A stretch of 64,000 nt of DNA, from assembly GCF_030689025.1 (NCBI RefSeq), contig NZ_JAUYWA010000001.1:248001-312000 (forward strand), given 5' to 3'. The DNA is from Oceanobacter sp. 1_MG-2023. Lineage in GTDB: Bacteria > Pseudomonadota > Gammaproteobacteria > Pseudomonadales > Oceanobacteraceae. Numbering within the stretch: position 1 is the first letter of the stretch; the number at the start of each line of letters is the position of its first letter. Shown here one piece after another: positions 8,421-18,140 of this stretch. The notes beneath the pieces were generated by a model. It had not been told where the DNA came from. It did not search any database and saw only the letters and a program-made list of their open reading frames with translations. The position numbers and the translations under genes are program-made.

Positions 8421-9209
8421 AGCGCATCCTCAAGCGCCAGTGATGACTCCCCCAGCCAGAGCGCACAGCCAGATATGACTGATACAATCACTACGGCAGA
8501 ATTGCCGACCAGCCCGCTGACGGAAAACGACACGCCTGTTTACAAGCTGCTGATTGCGGATGATCACCCGCTGTTCCGGGAAGCCATTGCCGATGTCATT
8601 CGTAACCGCTACCCCAATTCCGATATTCTCGAGGCAGAAAATCTTGAGTCTGCCGCGGCGATGGCCGGTACCCAGGATGACCTCGACCTGATTCTGCTCG
8701 ATCTGAACATGCCTGGCATGAACGGCTTGAACGGCCTGATTCAGTTACGCAACGAGTCCCCGACAATCCCGGTGGTTATCATCTCTGCCGAGGAAGAAAA
8801 AAGCGTGGTGCTGCAAGCCATGACCTATGGCGCTGTGGGCTTTATTATCAAGTCACTGCCACGAGAAAAAATGACCCAGGCACTTGAACAGGTGTTAGCT
8901 GGACAGGTGTATCTGCCATCCGATGTCATCCGTGCCACGGATGATGGCCGTTCCCGTCAGCGCCGTATCCAGGATGAAAACCTGATTCCTCCAGAAATGC
9001 TTAACAGTCTGACTCGTCGCCAATTGCTGGTATTGGAACGTATGGCCAGTGGCGAATCCAACAAGCAGATTGCCTACAATCTGTCGATTGCTGAAACCAC
9101 CGTCAAAGCGCACGTCTCGGCGATTTTGCGTAAACTCAGTGTACACAATCGTATTCAGGCGGTATTGGCTGCCAGCAATGTCGATTTTAACCAGTATCTG
9201 CGCCGCTAA
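8397..9209 (+). CDS. erbR: ErbR/AgmR (PedR1)-type response regulator
   Basis: The protein closely follows AgmR/ErbR of Pseudomonas, an activator of ethanol oxidation and PQQ-related genes. It has a receiver with [16 protein letters not shown] and phospho-acceptor D102 in [13 protein letters not shown], then a LuxR-type HTH with [32 protein letters not shown], and the typical ending YLRR. It is 270 residues because of an N-terminal Ser/Thr-rich extension of about 48 residues; AgmR starts directly at the receiver. An internal ATG at 8475 would remove 26 of them. It is divergent from the TonB receptor and followed by a strong terminator, so it is probably monocistronic. Confidence 0.88.
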   Translation: MLTLQTGHSASSSASDDSPSQSAQPDMTDTITTAELPTSPLTENDTPVYKLLIADDHPLFREAIADVIRNRYPNSDILEAENLESAAAMAGTQDDLDLILLDLNMPGMNGLNGLIQLRNESPTIPVVIISAEEEKSVVLQAMTYGAVGFIIKSLPREKMTQALEQVLAGQVYLPSDVIRATDDGRSRQRRIQDENLIPPEMLNSLTRRQLLVLERMASGESNKQIAYNLSIAETTVKAHVSAILRKLSVHNRIQAVLAASNVDFNQYLRR

Positions 9210-9234
9210 CTTCGCGAGTGCGCCTGATTACTGA

Positions 9235-9269
9235 CAATAAAAAACCGGGCAGCGCCCGGTTTTTTATTG
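9235..9269. terminator. Bidirectional intrinsic terminator
   Basis: This is a perfect inverted repeat with 16-base arms CAATAAAAAACCGGGC and its complement around a 3-base loop. The GC-rich stem is followed by six T residues on either strand. It lies 25 bases after the ErbR-type gene and can also stop transcription of the convergent OsmC-YcaO gene. Confidence 0.92.
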
Positions 9270-9390
9270 CTTGCCCCGATCATCGTCGTTTTACAGACCA
9301 GACCTGTCAGGCCATCGGATCCATCGCTGGAGCAGACAGCTCAACTCTCAACGATCCCGGTCCACCAAACCGGCCCACAAACATCCGGTA

Positions 9391-11652
9391 TCAGGACAAG
9401 GCAGCCTTGGCCGCCCGGGCCTTATGCAATTTTTTATAGCTGTCGATCAGGCGCAAATGCTTGTCGAGACCGTCCAGCTGCAGGCTGGTCGGGGTCAGGC
9501 CATAAAAGCGCACGGAACCATCCACCATGCCGATGGCGGCGGCCAGTCGTTCAGCTCCAAACATACGACCAAAATTAAGCCGGTAATCGTCCAGTTCCAT
9601 ATCATCGTCCAGGGTAACTTCCAGCACGGCATTGACGACTTGAAAGAACAAGCCACGTTCCACCGTGTTGTCGTTAAATTGCAGCAGGGTTTCAACCTGC
9701 TCCTTGGCGTCATCCAGACGCTGAAGCGCCAGACAAATCATGAACTTCAGCTCTAGAATGGTGAGCTGGCCCCAAACGGTATTATCGTCAAACTCAATGC
9801 CAATCAGAGTGGTGATATCGGTGTAGTCATCCAGCTCGCTGTCTTCCAGTCCGTCCAGCAGCGCCTCCAGCTGTTGCTCACTGAGACGGTGCAGGTTGAG
9901 TATATCTTCGCGGAAAAACAGTGCCTTGTTAGTGTTGTCCCAGATCAGATCATCCACCGGGTACACTTCGGAATATCCCGGCACCAGGATTCGGCAAGCC
10001 GGTACTCCCAGGTCGTTGTATCCAGCACAATAAACCTCCAGCCCCATATCTGCGAGAATGGCAAACAGGCTGTCGGCTTCTGCCTGACTGGCCTGCTGGC
10101 GTTCTTCCGGGCTGGGGTTGGCTGACAAGGGGGCGCAGAAATCCCATTCGCTGAATTCCACATCCGCTTTGCTACTGAAGAAGCGCCAGCTCACTACCCC
10201 GGTCGAATCAATAAAGTGTTCAACAAAGTTATTGGGCTCCGTCAGCGCATTGCTTTCAAAGGTTGGCTGCGGCAAGTCGTTCAGGCCTTCGAAGCTGCGC
10301 CCTTGCAACAACTCGGTCAGCGACCGCTCCAGGGCAACTTCAAAACTGGGATGCGCTCCGAATGAGGCAAAGACACCACCGGTCCGTGGATTCATCAGCG
10401 TGACGCACATCACCGGATACAAACCACCCAGAGACGCATCCTTCACCAGCACAGGGAAGCCCTGCTCTTCCAGCCCTTTAATCCCTGCAACAATACCCGG
10501 GTAACGTGCCAGTACCGCATCCGGCACATCGGGCAACGCCAGCTCTTGCTCCAGAATCTGACGTTTGACTGCCCGTTCGAAAATTTCCGACAAACACTGC
10601 ACCTGCGCTTCCGCCAGGGTATTACCGGCGCTCATGCCATTACTGAGAAACAGGTTTTCGATCAGGTTGGAAGGGAAATACACCGTCTCACCATCGGACT
10701 GGCGTGTAAAAGGCAAGGAAACAATACCACGGTCAATGTTGCCGCCATGGTTCACCAGCCGCGAATTGGTATCGAACAGGTGCGAGGCGCATAACTCGCC
10801 GTCGGCGTTATAAATTGACAGGCAATGCTCATCCAGGATTTCAGGCGGCAGCGCATCATCAGGGCCAGGCTGGAACCAGCGCTCATTGGGGTAAAATACA
10901 AAATCAGCGTCAGCAATATCAGTACCAAAGAACTGGTCATTGTAGAAAAAATTACAGTTCAGCCGCTCCAGAAATTCCCCCAGCGCCGATGCCAAGGCAC
11001 TCTCTTTGGTGGCGCCTTTACCATTGGTAAAACACATCGGTGAGGCCGCATCCCGAATATGTAACGACCAGACATTCGGCACGATATTACGCCAGGAGGC
11101 GATCTCGATTTTCATCCCCAGATCCGCCAGCAGGCCGGTCATTTTGGCGATGGTTTGTTCCAGCGGCAGATCTTTACCGGCAATATAGGTGGCTGCCGGT
11201 GTGTCTTCTCCCGCTACCGCCGAGCCTGCCAGCAACAGCGCCTGGGTATCGTCATCCAGGTTATCGACCACTTCAATATCAAACTCGATCCCGGTCTGAA
11301 TCGCCCGTTTGACGGTGCAACGTTCCATGGAGCGCAAAATTCCCTGGCGGTCTTTTTCAGCAATACCCTCCGGTAATTCCAGCTGGATTTTCAGCAGTTG
11401 TTTATAGCGGTTCTCCGGATCAACAATATTGTTTTGCACCAGCCGCAGGTTTTCGGTCGGTATATCCCGGGCAATACAGTACATCTTGGCAAAATACGCG
11501 GCACACATGGCCGACGACGCCAGAAAATAATCAAACGGCCCCGGTGCGGAACCATCGCCTTTATAACGAATGGGCTGATCCGAGATAACGTTAAAATCAT
11601 CGAACTTGCCTTCGAGGCGAAGGTTATCGAGAAAGTTGACCTTGATTTCCAT
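9391..11652 (-). CDS. OsmC-YcaO fusion protein
   Basis: The 753-residue protein joins two domains. Residues 1-130 are an OsmC/Ohr-like domain with the two conserved cysteines (C50 in SSAMCAAYF and C112 in MERCTVK). Residues from about 160 onward form a YcaO domain, including ATKESALASALGEFLERL and AQVQCLSEIFERAVKR, which carry ATP/Mg-binding glutamates, and a C-terminal TPR-like tail as in E. coli YcaO. YcaO enzymes activate backbone amides with ATP; E. coli YcaO is linked to ribosomal protein S12 beta-methylthiolation with RimO. OsmC proteins reduce organic peroxides. The fusion occurs in several gammaproteobacteria. No peptide precursor gene or TOMM dehydrogenase is adjacent, so a natural-product role is unlikely. 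Confidence 0.92.
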   Translation of the reverse strand: MEIKVNFLDNLRLEGKFDDFNVISDQPIRYKGDGSAPGPFDYFLASSAMCAAYFAKMYCIARDIPTENLRLVQNNIVDPENRYKQLLKIQLELPEGIAEKDRQGILRSMERCTVKRAIQTGIEFDIEVVDNLDDDTQALLLAGSAVAGEDTPAATYIAGKDLPLEQTIAKMTGLLADLGMKIEIASWRNIVPNVWSLHIRDAASPMCFTNGKGATKESALASALGEFLERLNCNFFYNDQFFGTDIADADFVFYPNERWFQPGPDDALPPEILDEHCLSIYNADGELCASHLFDTNSRLVNHGGNIDRGIVSLPFTRQSDGETVYFPSNLIENLFLSNGMSAGNTLAEAQVQCLSEIFERAVKRQILEQELALPDVPDAVLARYPGIVAGIKGLEEQGFPVLVKDASLGGLYPVMCVTLMNPRTGGVFASFGAHPSFEVALERSLTELLQGRSFEGLNDLPQPTFESNALTEPNNFVEHFIDSTGVVSWRFFSSKADVEFSEWDFCAPLSANPSPEERQQASQAEADSLFAILADMGLEVYCAGYNDLGVPACRILVPGYSEVYPVDDLIWDNTNKALFFREDILNLHRLSEQQLEALLDGLEDSELDDYTDITTLIGIEFDDNTVWGQLTILELKFMICLALQRLDDAKEQVETLLQFNDNTVERGLFFQVVNAVLEVTLDDDMELDDYRLNFGRMFGAERLAAAIGMVDGSVRFYGLTPTSLQLDGLDKHLRLIDSYKKLHKARAAKAALS

Positions 11653-11961
11653 GGGGATACCGGATTAAAAATTGGAGAGTGACGCGGCGGCGTTAAGCGC
11701 AACAGTGCAAGCAAAGCCGAGAGCAATGTAAGGGAAGGTATTATCCAGATTTTGAAGCTGGCGTCTTGGGCCGTGTCGACTCCGTAAGTGAACAACCCTG
11801 TCAACAGATGGTCATTCCCTGCAGCGGTAAGAACCCGTGCCTGAAGCCCTGGCCTTGCGTATCGAGCCAGGCTGCTGACCCAAGACACCGCCCGGGTTTT
11901 GCCCAACCCCGGCCAATCCCTGTATCGTAGCCGTTTGCTACCCAACCGAACGGGCCTTTTT
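11653..11961. other. Divergent intergenic region, no gene seen
   Basis: This gap lies between the divergent OsmC-YcaO fusion and the thioredoxin-like gene. It must hold both promoters. I see no convincing RNA gene or conserved small reading frame; overlapping frames here have no coding character. Confidence 0.5.
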
Positions 11962-12471
11962 ATGAATCGTTTTACCGCCTTATGCCTCACCAGCCTGATG
12001 AGTCTGTGCTGGTCACTGTCCGCCAGTGCGTTACAGGCCGGGGAACCGGGGTTTGACTTTAACCTGCCCTCGTTATCCCGGGATGGCTCTCATCAGCGTC
12101 TGAGTGACTTTCGGGGCAAGGTGGTGTATCTGGATTTCTGGGCTTCCTGGTGCGGCCCCTGCCGTAAGTCCTTGCCGCAACTGGCGCATTTACAGCAGCA
12201 GCTCAGCGACCAAGCGTTTGTGGTATTGGGGGTGAACCTGGATGATGACCCGGCATTGGGTCGCCGCTTCCTGGACGAACTGGGTGTGTCTTTCCCCAAT
12301 GTCTCGGATACCTCTGGCAGCAGCTACGACACCTTTGGCCTGGTGGGTATGCCGACCTCCTATCTGATTGATCAGCAAGGTATGGTGCGCTGGGTACATC
12401 AGGGGTTTGCCGACGGTGATATCGCAGTGATTCGCCAGCATGTTGATGCCCTGTTGCAGTCAAATCCATAA
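11962..12471 (+). CDS. TlpA/ResA-like periplasmic thiol-disulfide oxidoreductase
   Basis: The 169-residue protein has an N-terminal signal sequence (MNRFTALCLTSLMSLCWSLS, cleavage near SALQA) and a thioredoxin fold with the redox motif W-C-G-P-C inside LDFWASWCGPCRKSLP. The cis-proline motif is GMPTSYLID. TlpA/ResA proteins reduce disulfides in periplasmic targets such as apocytochrome c or copper-chaperone cysteines. The start at 11962 is chosen because the signal peptide begins there. It stands alone and is divergent from the YcaO fusion, so its target cannot be deduced from neighbours. Confidence 0.87.
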   Translation: MNRFTALCLTSLMSLCWSLSASALQAGEPGFDFNLPSLSRDGSHQRLSDFRGKVVYLDFWASWCGPCRKSLPQLAHLQQQLSDQAFVVLGVNLDDDPALGRRFLDELGVSFPNVSDTSGSSYDTFGLVGMPTSYLIDQQGMVRWVHQGFADGDIAVIRQHVDALLQSNP

Positions 12472-12488
12472 CCCATAACCCATAACCC
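12466..12488 (+). repeat. CCATAAC tandem repeat (3 copies)
   Basis: Three head-to-tail copies of CCATAAC overlap the stop codon of the thioredoxin-like gene and run past it. A few bases on, GAACCGGCGCC occurs twice (about 12519 and 12542). These look like slippage products at a convergent gene boundary. Confidence 0.75.
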
Positions 12489-12568
12489 GAGGCAGGTCTG
12501 GTTTTGCCCTGCTCCGTCGGAACCGGCGCCATCCGTGTCCGAACCGGCGCCGTATCCGTTGCACCGGC

Positions 12569-13684
12569 TCAGTCGATCTTGCACTCTCGAGTCAGGTATT
12601 CATGGGATTGCATTTCCAGCATCCGGGAGGTGGTACGCTGGAATTCAAATTCCAATTTGCCACCTTCGTAAATATCAGGAATCGCTGCACCCGCAGACAT
12701 AATCACCTTGACGCCACGATCGTAAAACTCATCAATCAGGTTGATAAAACGGCGGGCCAGGTCGTCATTTTTAACGCTCATCACCGGCACATTGGAAATC
12801 AACAAGGCGTGGAACTGTTTGCCCAGCTCAATATAATCATTCTGTGAACGAGGGCCGTCACACAAAGCGTCAAATTCAAACCAGCCAACATCATTACAGA
12901 CAGCCTTGGCCGGAATTTCCCGTCCAAGCACCTCAACGCCAACGTTAAATTCAACCTGGCTCATATCCGGTGCCAGGCTGTCAAAACTTTTCTGAAGGCT
13001 GGCTTCAGCGCTGTCGTCCAACGGGTAATGATATAGCTCGGCCTGCTCCAGTGTGCGCAAACGATAATCCACCCCGCTGTCCACGTTGACCACATCGGTG
13101 TATTTGTTCAGCAGTTTGATGGCTGGAATAAAACGGTCGCGTTGCAATCCGTTTTTATACAAACCATCCGGCACAATATTGGAAGTCGATACCAGCGTCA
13201 CACCACGATCGAACAGCTCTTGCATCAGGCTGCCCAGAATCATGGCGTCACCAATATCGGAGACAAAAAATTCGTCGAAACAAATAACCACGGCTTCTTC
13301 AGCGATACGATCAGCAACGACGGTTAACGGGTTTTTGGTGCCCGCCAGCTTGGTCAGATCCTGATGCACACGCTGCATAAAGCGGTGGAAGTGGGTCCGC
13401 ATCTTGCGTTCAAACGGCAGCGCTTCGTAGAAGGTATCAACCAGATAGGTTTTCCCTCGACCAACGCCTCCCCAGAAGTACAGCCCTTGCACCGGTTCCG
13501 GCTTTTTGCGGCTGAACTTGCTACCCAGCTTGCCAACAAAACCTTTGTTGGCCCGTCGTGCTTCGGCAGCCACCAGATCGTCAAACAGGCGCTGTAAATG
13601 TTTGACCGCCATTTCCTGGGCGGCATCATAAGAAAAGTCATCTCGCTGAAGGTCAGCTTGATAAAGCTCCCAAGGGGTCGACAC
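12569..13684 (-). CDS. zapE: Cell division protein ZapE (AFG1-like ATPase)
   Basis: The 371-residue protein matches ZapE in length and order of motifs: Walker A in GGVGRGKTYLVD (about residues 72-83), Walker B in VVICFDEFFVSDIGD, and a sensor region STSNIVPDGLYKNGLQRDRF. ZapE is an ATPase that associates with the FtsZ ring during constriction, especially under stress; its eukaryotic relative AFG1 acts in mitochondrial protein quality control. It is a lone gene, convergent with the thioredoxin-like gene. The N-terminal PWELYQADL segment is also typical of the family. Confidence 0.94.
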   Translation of the reverse strand: MSTPWELYQADLQRDDFSYDAAQEMAVKHLQRLFDDLVAAEARRANKGFVGKLGSKFSRKKPEPVQGLYFWGGVGRGKTYLVDTFYEALPFERKMRTHFHRFMQRVHQDLTKLAGTKNPLTVVADRIAEEAVVICFDEFFVSDIGDAMILGSLMQELFDRGVTLVSTSNIVPDGLYKNGLQRDRFIPAIKLLNKYTDVVNVDSGVDYRLRTLEQAELYHYPLDDSAEASLQKSFDSLAPDMSQVEFNVGVEVLGREIPAKAVCNDVGWFEFDALCDGPRSQNDYIELGKQFHALLISNVPVMSVKNDDLARRFINLIDEFYDRGVKVIMSAGAAIPDIYEGGKLEFEFQRTTSRMLEMQSHEYLTRECKID

Positions 13685-13822
13685 GGGCGTACTCCATCGT
13701 AGGAATCGGGGGGCGAAATGTATCCGACCATGCCGAAAACATCAAACCGACTAATGGCTGCAATCCGGGAAAGATGGGTAGGTTTGACAGAAAATTTGCC
13801 AATTGACCGCTTCCGTGCCGGC

Positions 13823-14452
13823 TCAATCGGGTTTAAACGCGGCCATATCCCGAATCAGGGACTTTTTCAGCTCTCCCAAACGACCATGGAAGAAGTGGCC
13901 ACCACCGGCAAAAACCTGCCAATGGGGTACAGGAACAACCAGATTGGTCCAGTGTTCTACCTCATCAAAAGGCACCACTTCATCGGCATCTCCCATATAG
14001 ACAAAGGTTTCAAATTCATGGGGCAAGGTATTGGGGGCATCAAAATGATGTACTGCCGGTGCCATCAGGTACAGGGCGGCAATTTGCTCCGGCCTGTCTA
14101 CCGCAGCCAGACAAGCCATTCCGGCACCAAATGAGAAACCACCCAGCAGAATGGTTTCCCAGCCCAAGGTATCACGGGCATAGTCCAATGCCGCCAGCAC
14201 ATCCTGTTGTTCACCACGACCGTGATCGTGTTCGCCGTCACTCTCACCAACACCCCGGAAGTTGAAGCGCAAGGTCGACATCCCCAAGCCCAGCGCCGTT
14301 CTCAGCGTGGTGGTCACAACCTTGTTATCCATGGTGCCATCAAACAACGGATGCGGGTGGCACATCAGCATTCCCACGTTACCTTGCTGGATCGTACGGC
14401 CGTCCAGTACTCCGGCTGGCCCTTTGATCTGTACTACTTGCTCTTGCGCCAT
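13823..14452 (-). CDS. Alpha/beta hydrolase (COG2945-like)
   Basis: The 209-residue protein has an alpha/beta hydrolase fold. The nucleophile elbow is G-F-S-F-G-A-G, the oxyanion region is CHPHPLFDGTMDNKVV, and the catalytic histidine is in GGGHFFHGRL. The acidic member is probably the Asp in YMGDADEVVP. Enzymes of this group hydrolyse small esters or thioesters, but physiological substrates are unknown. It is transcribed divergently from cysDN with a 265-base gap, and no other neighbour suggests a pathway. Confidence 0.82.
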   Translation of the reverse strand: MAQEQVVQIKGPAGVLDGRTIQQGNVGMLMCHPHPLFDGTMDNKVVTTTLRTALGLGMSTLRFNFRGVGESDGEHDHGRGEQQDVLAALDYARDTLGWETILLGGFSFGAGMACLAAVDRPEQIAALYLMAPAVHHFDAPNTLPHEFETFVYMGDADEVVPFDEVEHWTNLVVPVPHWQVFAGGGHFFHGRLGELKKSLIRDMAAFKPD

Positions 14453-14717
14453 GTCTGCTCCTGCTGGTTTTGTTGACGCTTCCCGGGACTGGCAGGAAGG
14501 CTATAAAGGCCATGAGGATACCATAGCCTGATGCGGCATTTAGGGCATAAGCAAGACCATATTATTAGAACCAAACGATCTTAATACTGCCTTTTTATAT
14601 ACCACAAGCCTTGTTATAGTCCCTGCAAATCGTAACAATCAGAGCCTAGACAACACGATTGCAACGCGGTCGTGATGCCTCTGAATCAGCATCCCTACTT
14701 CCGAGAATAATTGTCCC

Positions 14718-15629
14718 ATGATCAGTGACTACCATCTCACCCACCTCAAGCAACTGGAGGCGGAGAGCATTCATATTATCCGTGAGGTTGCGGCGGAGTT
14801 CGACAACCCGGTAATGATGTATTCCATCGGCAAGGACTCTGCGGTCATGCTGCACCTCGCCCGCAAAGCCTTTTATCCGGGCAAACCGCCCTTCCCGCTA
14901 TTACACGTCGATACCACCTGGAAGTTTCGTGAAATGATCGAATTTCGGGACAAGGTAGCCAAAGATATTGGTATGGATCTGCTGGTTCATATTAATCAGG
15001 ACGGCGTCGACCAGGGAATTGGTCCTTTTACCCATGGCTCATCCAAGCATACCGACGTGATGAAAACCGCCGGTCTAAAACAAGCGTTAGACAAGTATGG
15101 CTTTGATGCTGCCTTTGGTGGTGCCCGCCGTGATGAAGAAAAATCCCGCGCCAAGGAACGGGTTTACTCCTTCCGCGACAGCAAGCACCGCTGGGACCCC
15201 AAAAACCAGCGTCCCGAGCTGTGGAATATTTACAACGGCAAGGTCAACAAAGGCGAAAGCATCCGGGTTTTTCCTCTGTCCAACTGGACCGAGCTGGATA
15301 TCTGGCAATACATCTATCTGGAAAACATCGACATTGTGCCGCTGTATTATGCCGCCAAGCGTCCGGTGGTTGAGCGCGACGGTATGCTGATTATGGTCGA
15401 CGACGACCGTATGCCATTGAAGGATGGCGAGGTACCAGAAATGAAATCCGTGCGTTTCCGTACGCTGGGCTGCTACCCACTGACCGGTGCGGTAGAGTCT
15501 GAAGCCACCACGCTGCCTGAAATCATTCAGGAAATGCTGCTGACCACGACATCCGAACGTCAAGGCCGGGCCATTGACCATGATTCATCCGGATCGATGG
15601 AAAAGAAAAAACAAGAGGGGTATTTCTAA
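14718..15629 (+). CDS. cysD: Sulfate adenylyltransferase subunit 2
   Basis: CysD makes adenosine 5'-phosphosulfate from sulfate and ATP, the first step of assimilatory sulfate reduction, as a heterodimer with CysN. The protein is 303 residues (family about 302) and has the PP-loop [17 protein letters not shown] at about 36-52 and the conserved [19 protein letters not shown] segment. A TATAGT element at 14615-14620 is a possible -10 box; no good -35 precedes it, as expected for a CysB-activated promoter (inference). Its TAA is immediately followed by the ATG of cysN, so the two are translationally coupled. Confidence 0.97.
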   Translation: MISDYHLTHLKQLEAESIHIIREVAAEFDNPVMMYSIGKDSAVMLHLARKAFYPGKPPFPLLHVDTTWKFREMIEFRDKVAKDIGMDLLVHINQDGVDQGIGPFTHGSSKHTDVMKTAGLKQALDKYGFDAAFGGARRDEEKSRAKERVYSFRDSKHRWDPKNQRPELWNIYNGKVNKGESIRVFPLSNWTELDIWQYIYLENIDIVPLYYAAKRPVVERDGMLIMVDDDRMPLKDGEVPEMKSVRFRTLGCYPLTGAVESEATTLPEIIQEMLLTTTSERQGRAIDHDSSGSMEKKKQEGYF

Positions 15630-17237
15630 ATGTCTCACCAGTCCGATTTGATTGCTTCCGACATTCTGGAATACCTGGAGCAACACGAAAACAAGGAAAT
15701 GATGCGTTTCCTGACCTGCGGTAACGTTGATGATGGCAAATCCACCCTGATCGGCCGCCTGCTGTACGATTCCAAGATGATCTACGAAGATCAGCTGGCA
15801 TCCGTCACCAAAGACAGTGCCAAAGTGGGTACCACCGGCGACCGTCCCGACCTGGCTCTGCTGGTTGATGGTCTGGCTGCCGAGCGTGAACAAGGCATTA
15901 CCATCGATGTTGCCTACCGCTATTTCAGTACTGCCAAGCGCAAGTTCATTATTGCTGATACTCCCGGACACGAGCAGTACACACGAAATATGGCCACCGG
16001 GGCATCGACCTGTGATCTGGCGATTATCCTGATCGACGCCCGTTACGGGGTTCAGACCCAAACCCGGCGTCACAGCTTTATTGCTTCCTTGCTGGGTATC
16101 AAACACGTCATTGTTGCCGTCAACAAGATGGATTTGATGGACTTTGACCAGGAGCGCTTTGAACAAATTCGTACCGACTATCTGGCCTTCGCCAAAGACC
16201 TGAATATCAGTGACATTCAGTGTGTGCCTATTTCTGCCCTCGATGGTGACAACGTCGTTGATCGCTCCAGCCGTTCCCCCTGGTACGATGGCCAGACGCT
16301 GATGGAAATTCTGGAAACCGTTGAAATTGCCGCTGACAAAAACATCGACAATTTCCGCTTGCCAGTACAATACGTCAACCGTCCGAACCTCGATTTCCGT
16401 GGTTTCTGCGGCACCATCTCTGCGGGCGTGGTCAAACCGGGCGACACGGTGATGGCATTACCTTCGCAGAAAACCAGCAAGGTTGACCGTATTGTCACCT
16501 GGGACGGTGATCAGGAAAAAGCCTTTGTCGGCCAATCCATCACCCTGACACTGGAAGACGAAATCGATATCAGCCGTGGCGATGTCATCGTCAAGGTGAA
16601 TGACCAGCCGATCGTTGGTAATCGCTTTAATGCTGATCTGGTCTGGATGACCGAGCAATCCATGGTGCCAGGCCGTCCGTATGACCTGAAATTTGCTACC
16701 GGTGCCAGCGCTGGCACCATCAGCAAGATCCATAATCTGGTCGATATCAATACCATGGAAAAGCGTGAAGCCGATGAGGTAAAACTCAACGAAATCGCGC
16801 TGGTCGAGGTCAGCCTCGACAAAGCCGTTCCTTTTGATGCTTACGCCAAGGTTCATGGTACTGGCTGCTTTATCGTGATCGACCGTTTGACCAATGTGAC
16901 CATTGGTGCCGGTATGATTGTGGGTGAAGCCATCGGCTCAGGTAGCTTCGAAGCCGTTGCGGCAGAAGAAAAAGCCCGCCGTTTTAATCAGAAACCGGCG
17001 ATTGTCACCATCAATGCAGTCAATGCCGAAACCCTGGTTAATGGCCTTGATCGCCGCCTGTTTGAAATGGGTCGTCTTGCGGCTATTGGCGCTGCCGAAA
17101 CCGCTCAGGTGTTAAAGGATGCTGGTCTGGTCGCTTTGGTCGCCGGTGGTGCGGACGGTGCTGATATCAGTATTGCTGCCGATGGCGACAACATCGACAC
17201 TCTGATTGCGGCACTGCAGGATCAAGGCATTATCTGA
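15630..17237 (+). CDS. cysN: Sulfate adenylyltransferase subunit 1 with degenerate APS-kinase tail
   Basis: CysN is the GTPase subunit that drives APS synthesis. The G motifs are clear: [12 protein letters not shown] (P-loop), [11 protein letters not shown] and NKMDLMD, followed by EF-Tu-like domains 2 and 3. At 535 residues it is about 60 longer than E. coli CysN and about 100 shorter than a CysNC (NodQ) fusion. The tail from about residue 450 ([12 protein letters not shown], then [14 protein letters not shown] and [12 protein letters not shown]) lines up with the start and middle of an APS kinase domain. The kinase P-loop G-L-S-G-A-G-K-S-T is gone and the remainder is compressed. APS kinase activity is therefore not expected. 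A strong terminator follows. Confidence 0.95.
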   Translation: MSHQSDLIASDILEYLEQHENKEMMRFLTCGNVDDGKSTLIGRLLYDSKMIYEDQLASVTKDSAKVGTTGDRPDLALLVDGLAAEREQGITIDVAYRYFSTAKRKFIIADTPGHEQYTRNMATGASTCDLAIILIDARYGVQTQTRRHSFIASLLGIKHVIVAVNKMDLMDFDQERFEQIRTDYLAFAKDLNISDIQCVPISALDGDNVVDRSSRSPWYDGQTLMEILETVEIAADKNIDNFRLPVQYVNRPNLDFRGFCGTISAGVVKPGDTVMALPSQKTSKVDRIVTWDGDQEKAFVGQSITLTLEDEIDISRGDVIVKVNDQPIVGNRFNADLVWMTEQSMVPGRPYDLKFATGASAGTISKIHNLVDINTMEKREADEVKLNEIALVEVSLDKAVPFDAYAKVHGTGCFIVIDRLTNVTIGAGMIVGEAIGSGSFEAVAAEEKARRFNQKPAIVTINAVNAETLVNGLDRRLFEMGRLAAIGAAETAQVLKDAGLVALVAGGADGADISIAADGDNIDTLIAALQDQGII

Positions 17238-17290
17238 TGTCATGATCGGGCTACCCTGTCTATTGGTGCTGGTTGGCCAATGGACGGCAT

Positions 17291-17325
17291 ACAAAAAAAG
17301 CGGCTTGAAAGCCGCTTTTTTTTGT
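17291..17325. terminator. Bidirectional intrinsic terminator after cysN
   Basis: The stem AAGCGGCTT/AAGCCGCTT is flanked by seven A residues on one side and eight T residues on the other, so it can work on both strands. It ends the cysDN transcript and lies about 70 bases beyond the stop of the convergent outer-membrane protein gene. Confidence 0.93.
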
Positions 17326-17393
17326 GTCAGACGCTACGATTGGCTAGCCAATGACTCTGCTACCGTTATGCATATTCATACGGTCATCGTGAT

Positions 17394-18140
17394 TTACAAA
17401 CCAATAGACAAGGACAGTCCGTAATACACACCTGATACATCCAGATCGGTTTCAATATCGATGTCATCCGGATCGGTTTCCAGCGTCATTTGACGGTAAC
17501 CGGCTTCCAGACCAAGATCGACCACAGGAATTGGCAAGAGGTATCCAACGCCATAACTGATATCCGACAGTTTGTTATCGCCATAACCCACATAATTGAT
17601 ATCGGCACTGGCGTACAAGCCAAACGGCGTATCAATTTTCAATTCGCCATACACCATCGGCAATACCAGATCCAGATCCACGGTTTCAGTATTGCTGTCG
17701 CTCTTGACTTCAGCGTAACCATCAAACTGACGGCCACTAACACCGAAATTGATATCAACAAACGGGATCGGCAATGGCAAGCCCCAGTAAAGGGTCAGAT
17801 CGGTATGGGTCAGATCAATCGTGCTATTCACATCGCCATCAAATGCTTCATCGGCAAAGGTAATATCTACCGTACCATTGCCACTGACTTCCAGACTGGT
17901 GCTCTTGATTTTAACGTTGGGAATAAAAGGGACTGGATGTTCAAAAAAAACGGTCAGCTGTTGACCATTTTCTTCTTCCATATTTAATCCATCTTCTTCA
18001 ACCGATACGTCAGAATCGATCTGTCCAGTAGGATCGGCATTCCAGACACTGGCCTTGGCGCCAACGGTAAACAGAAGATCAGCCTGTGCTGACAAGGGAG
18101 CCAGTGCAACCAGTGCGACGGCCATTACGGTCTTTTTCAT
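17394..18140 (-). CDS. Outer-membrane beta-barrel protein (TIGR04219-like)
   Basis: The 248-residue protein has a signal peptide (MKKTVMAVALVALAPLSAQA) and then alternating polar/hydrophobic strands ending in YGLSLSIGL, as expected of a small beta-barrel. Repeated short hairpins with LPIPFVD and LPIPVVDLGLEAGYR resemble the family of gammaproteobacterial outer-membrane proteins catalogued as TIGR04219 (from memory, unverified). Function is unknown. The ATG at 18140 starts the signal peptide directly; an ATG three codons earlier (18149) is possible. The protein is notably acidic between strands. Confidence 0.75.
   Translation of the reverse strand: MKKTVMAVALVALAPLSAQADLLFTVGAKASVWNADPTGQIDSDVSVEEDGLNMEEENGQQLTVFFEHPVPFIPNVKIKSTSLEVSGNGTVDITFADEAFDGDVNSTIDLTHTDLTLYWGLPLPIPFVDINFGVSGRQFDGYAEVKSDSNTETVDLDLVLPMVYGELKIDTPFGLYASADINYVGYGDNKLSDISYGVGYLLPIPVVDLGLEAGYRQMTLETDPDDIDIETDLDVSGVYYGLSLSIGL

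Noticed and set aside
9391..11652. YcaO gene as part of a thiazole/oxazole-modified peptide cluster
   Set aside because: No precursor peptide, dehydrogenase or transporter gene is near; the OsmC fusion is the widespread non-biosynthetic type.
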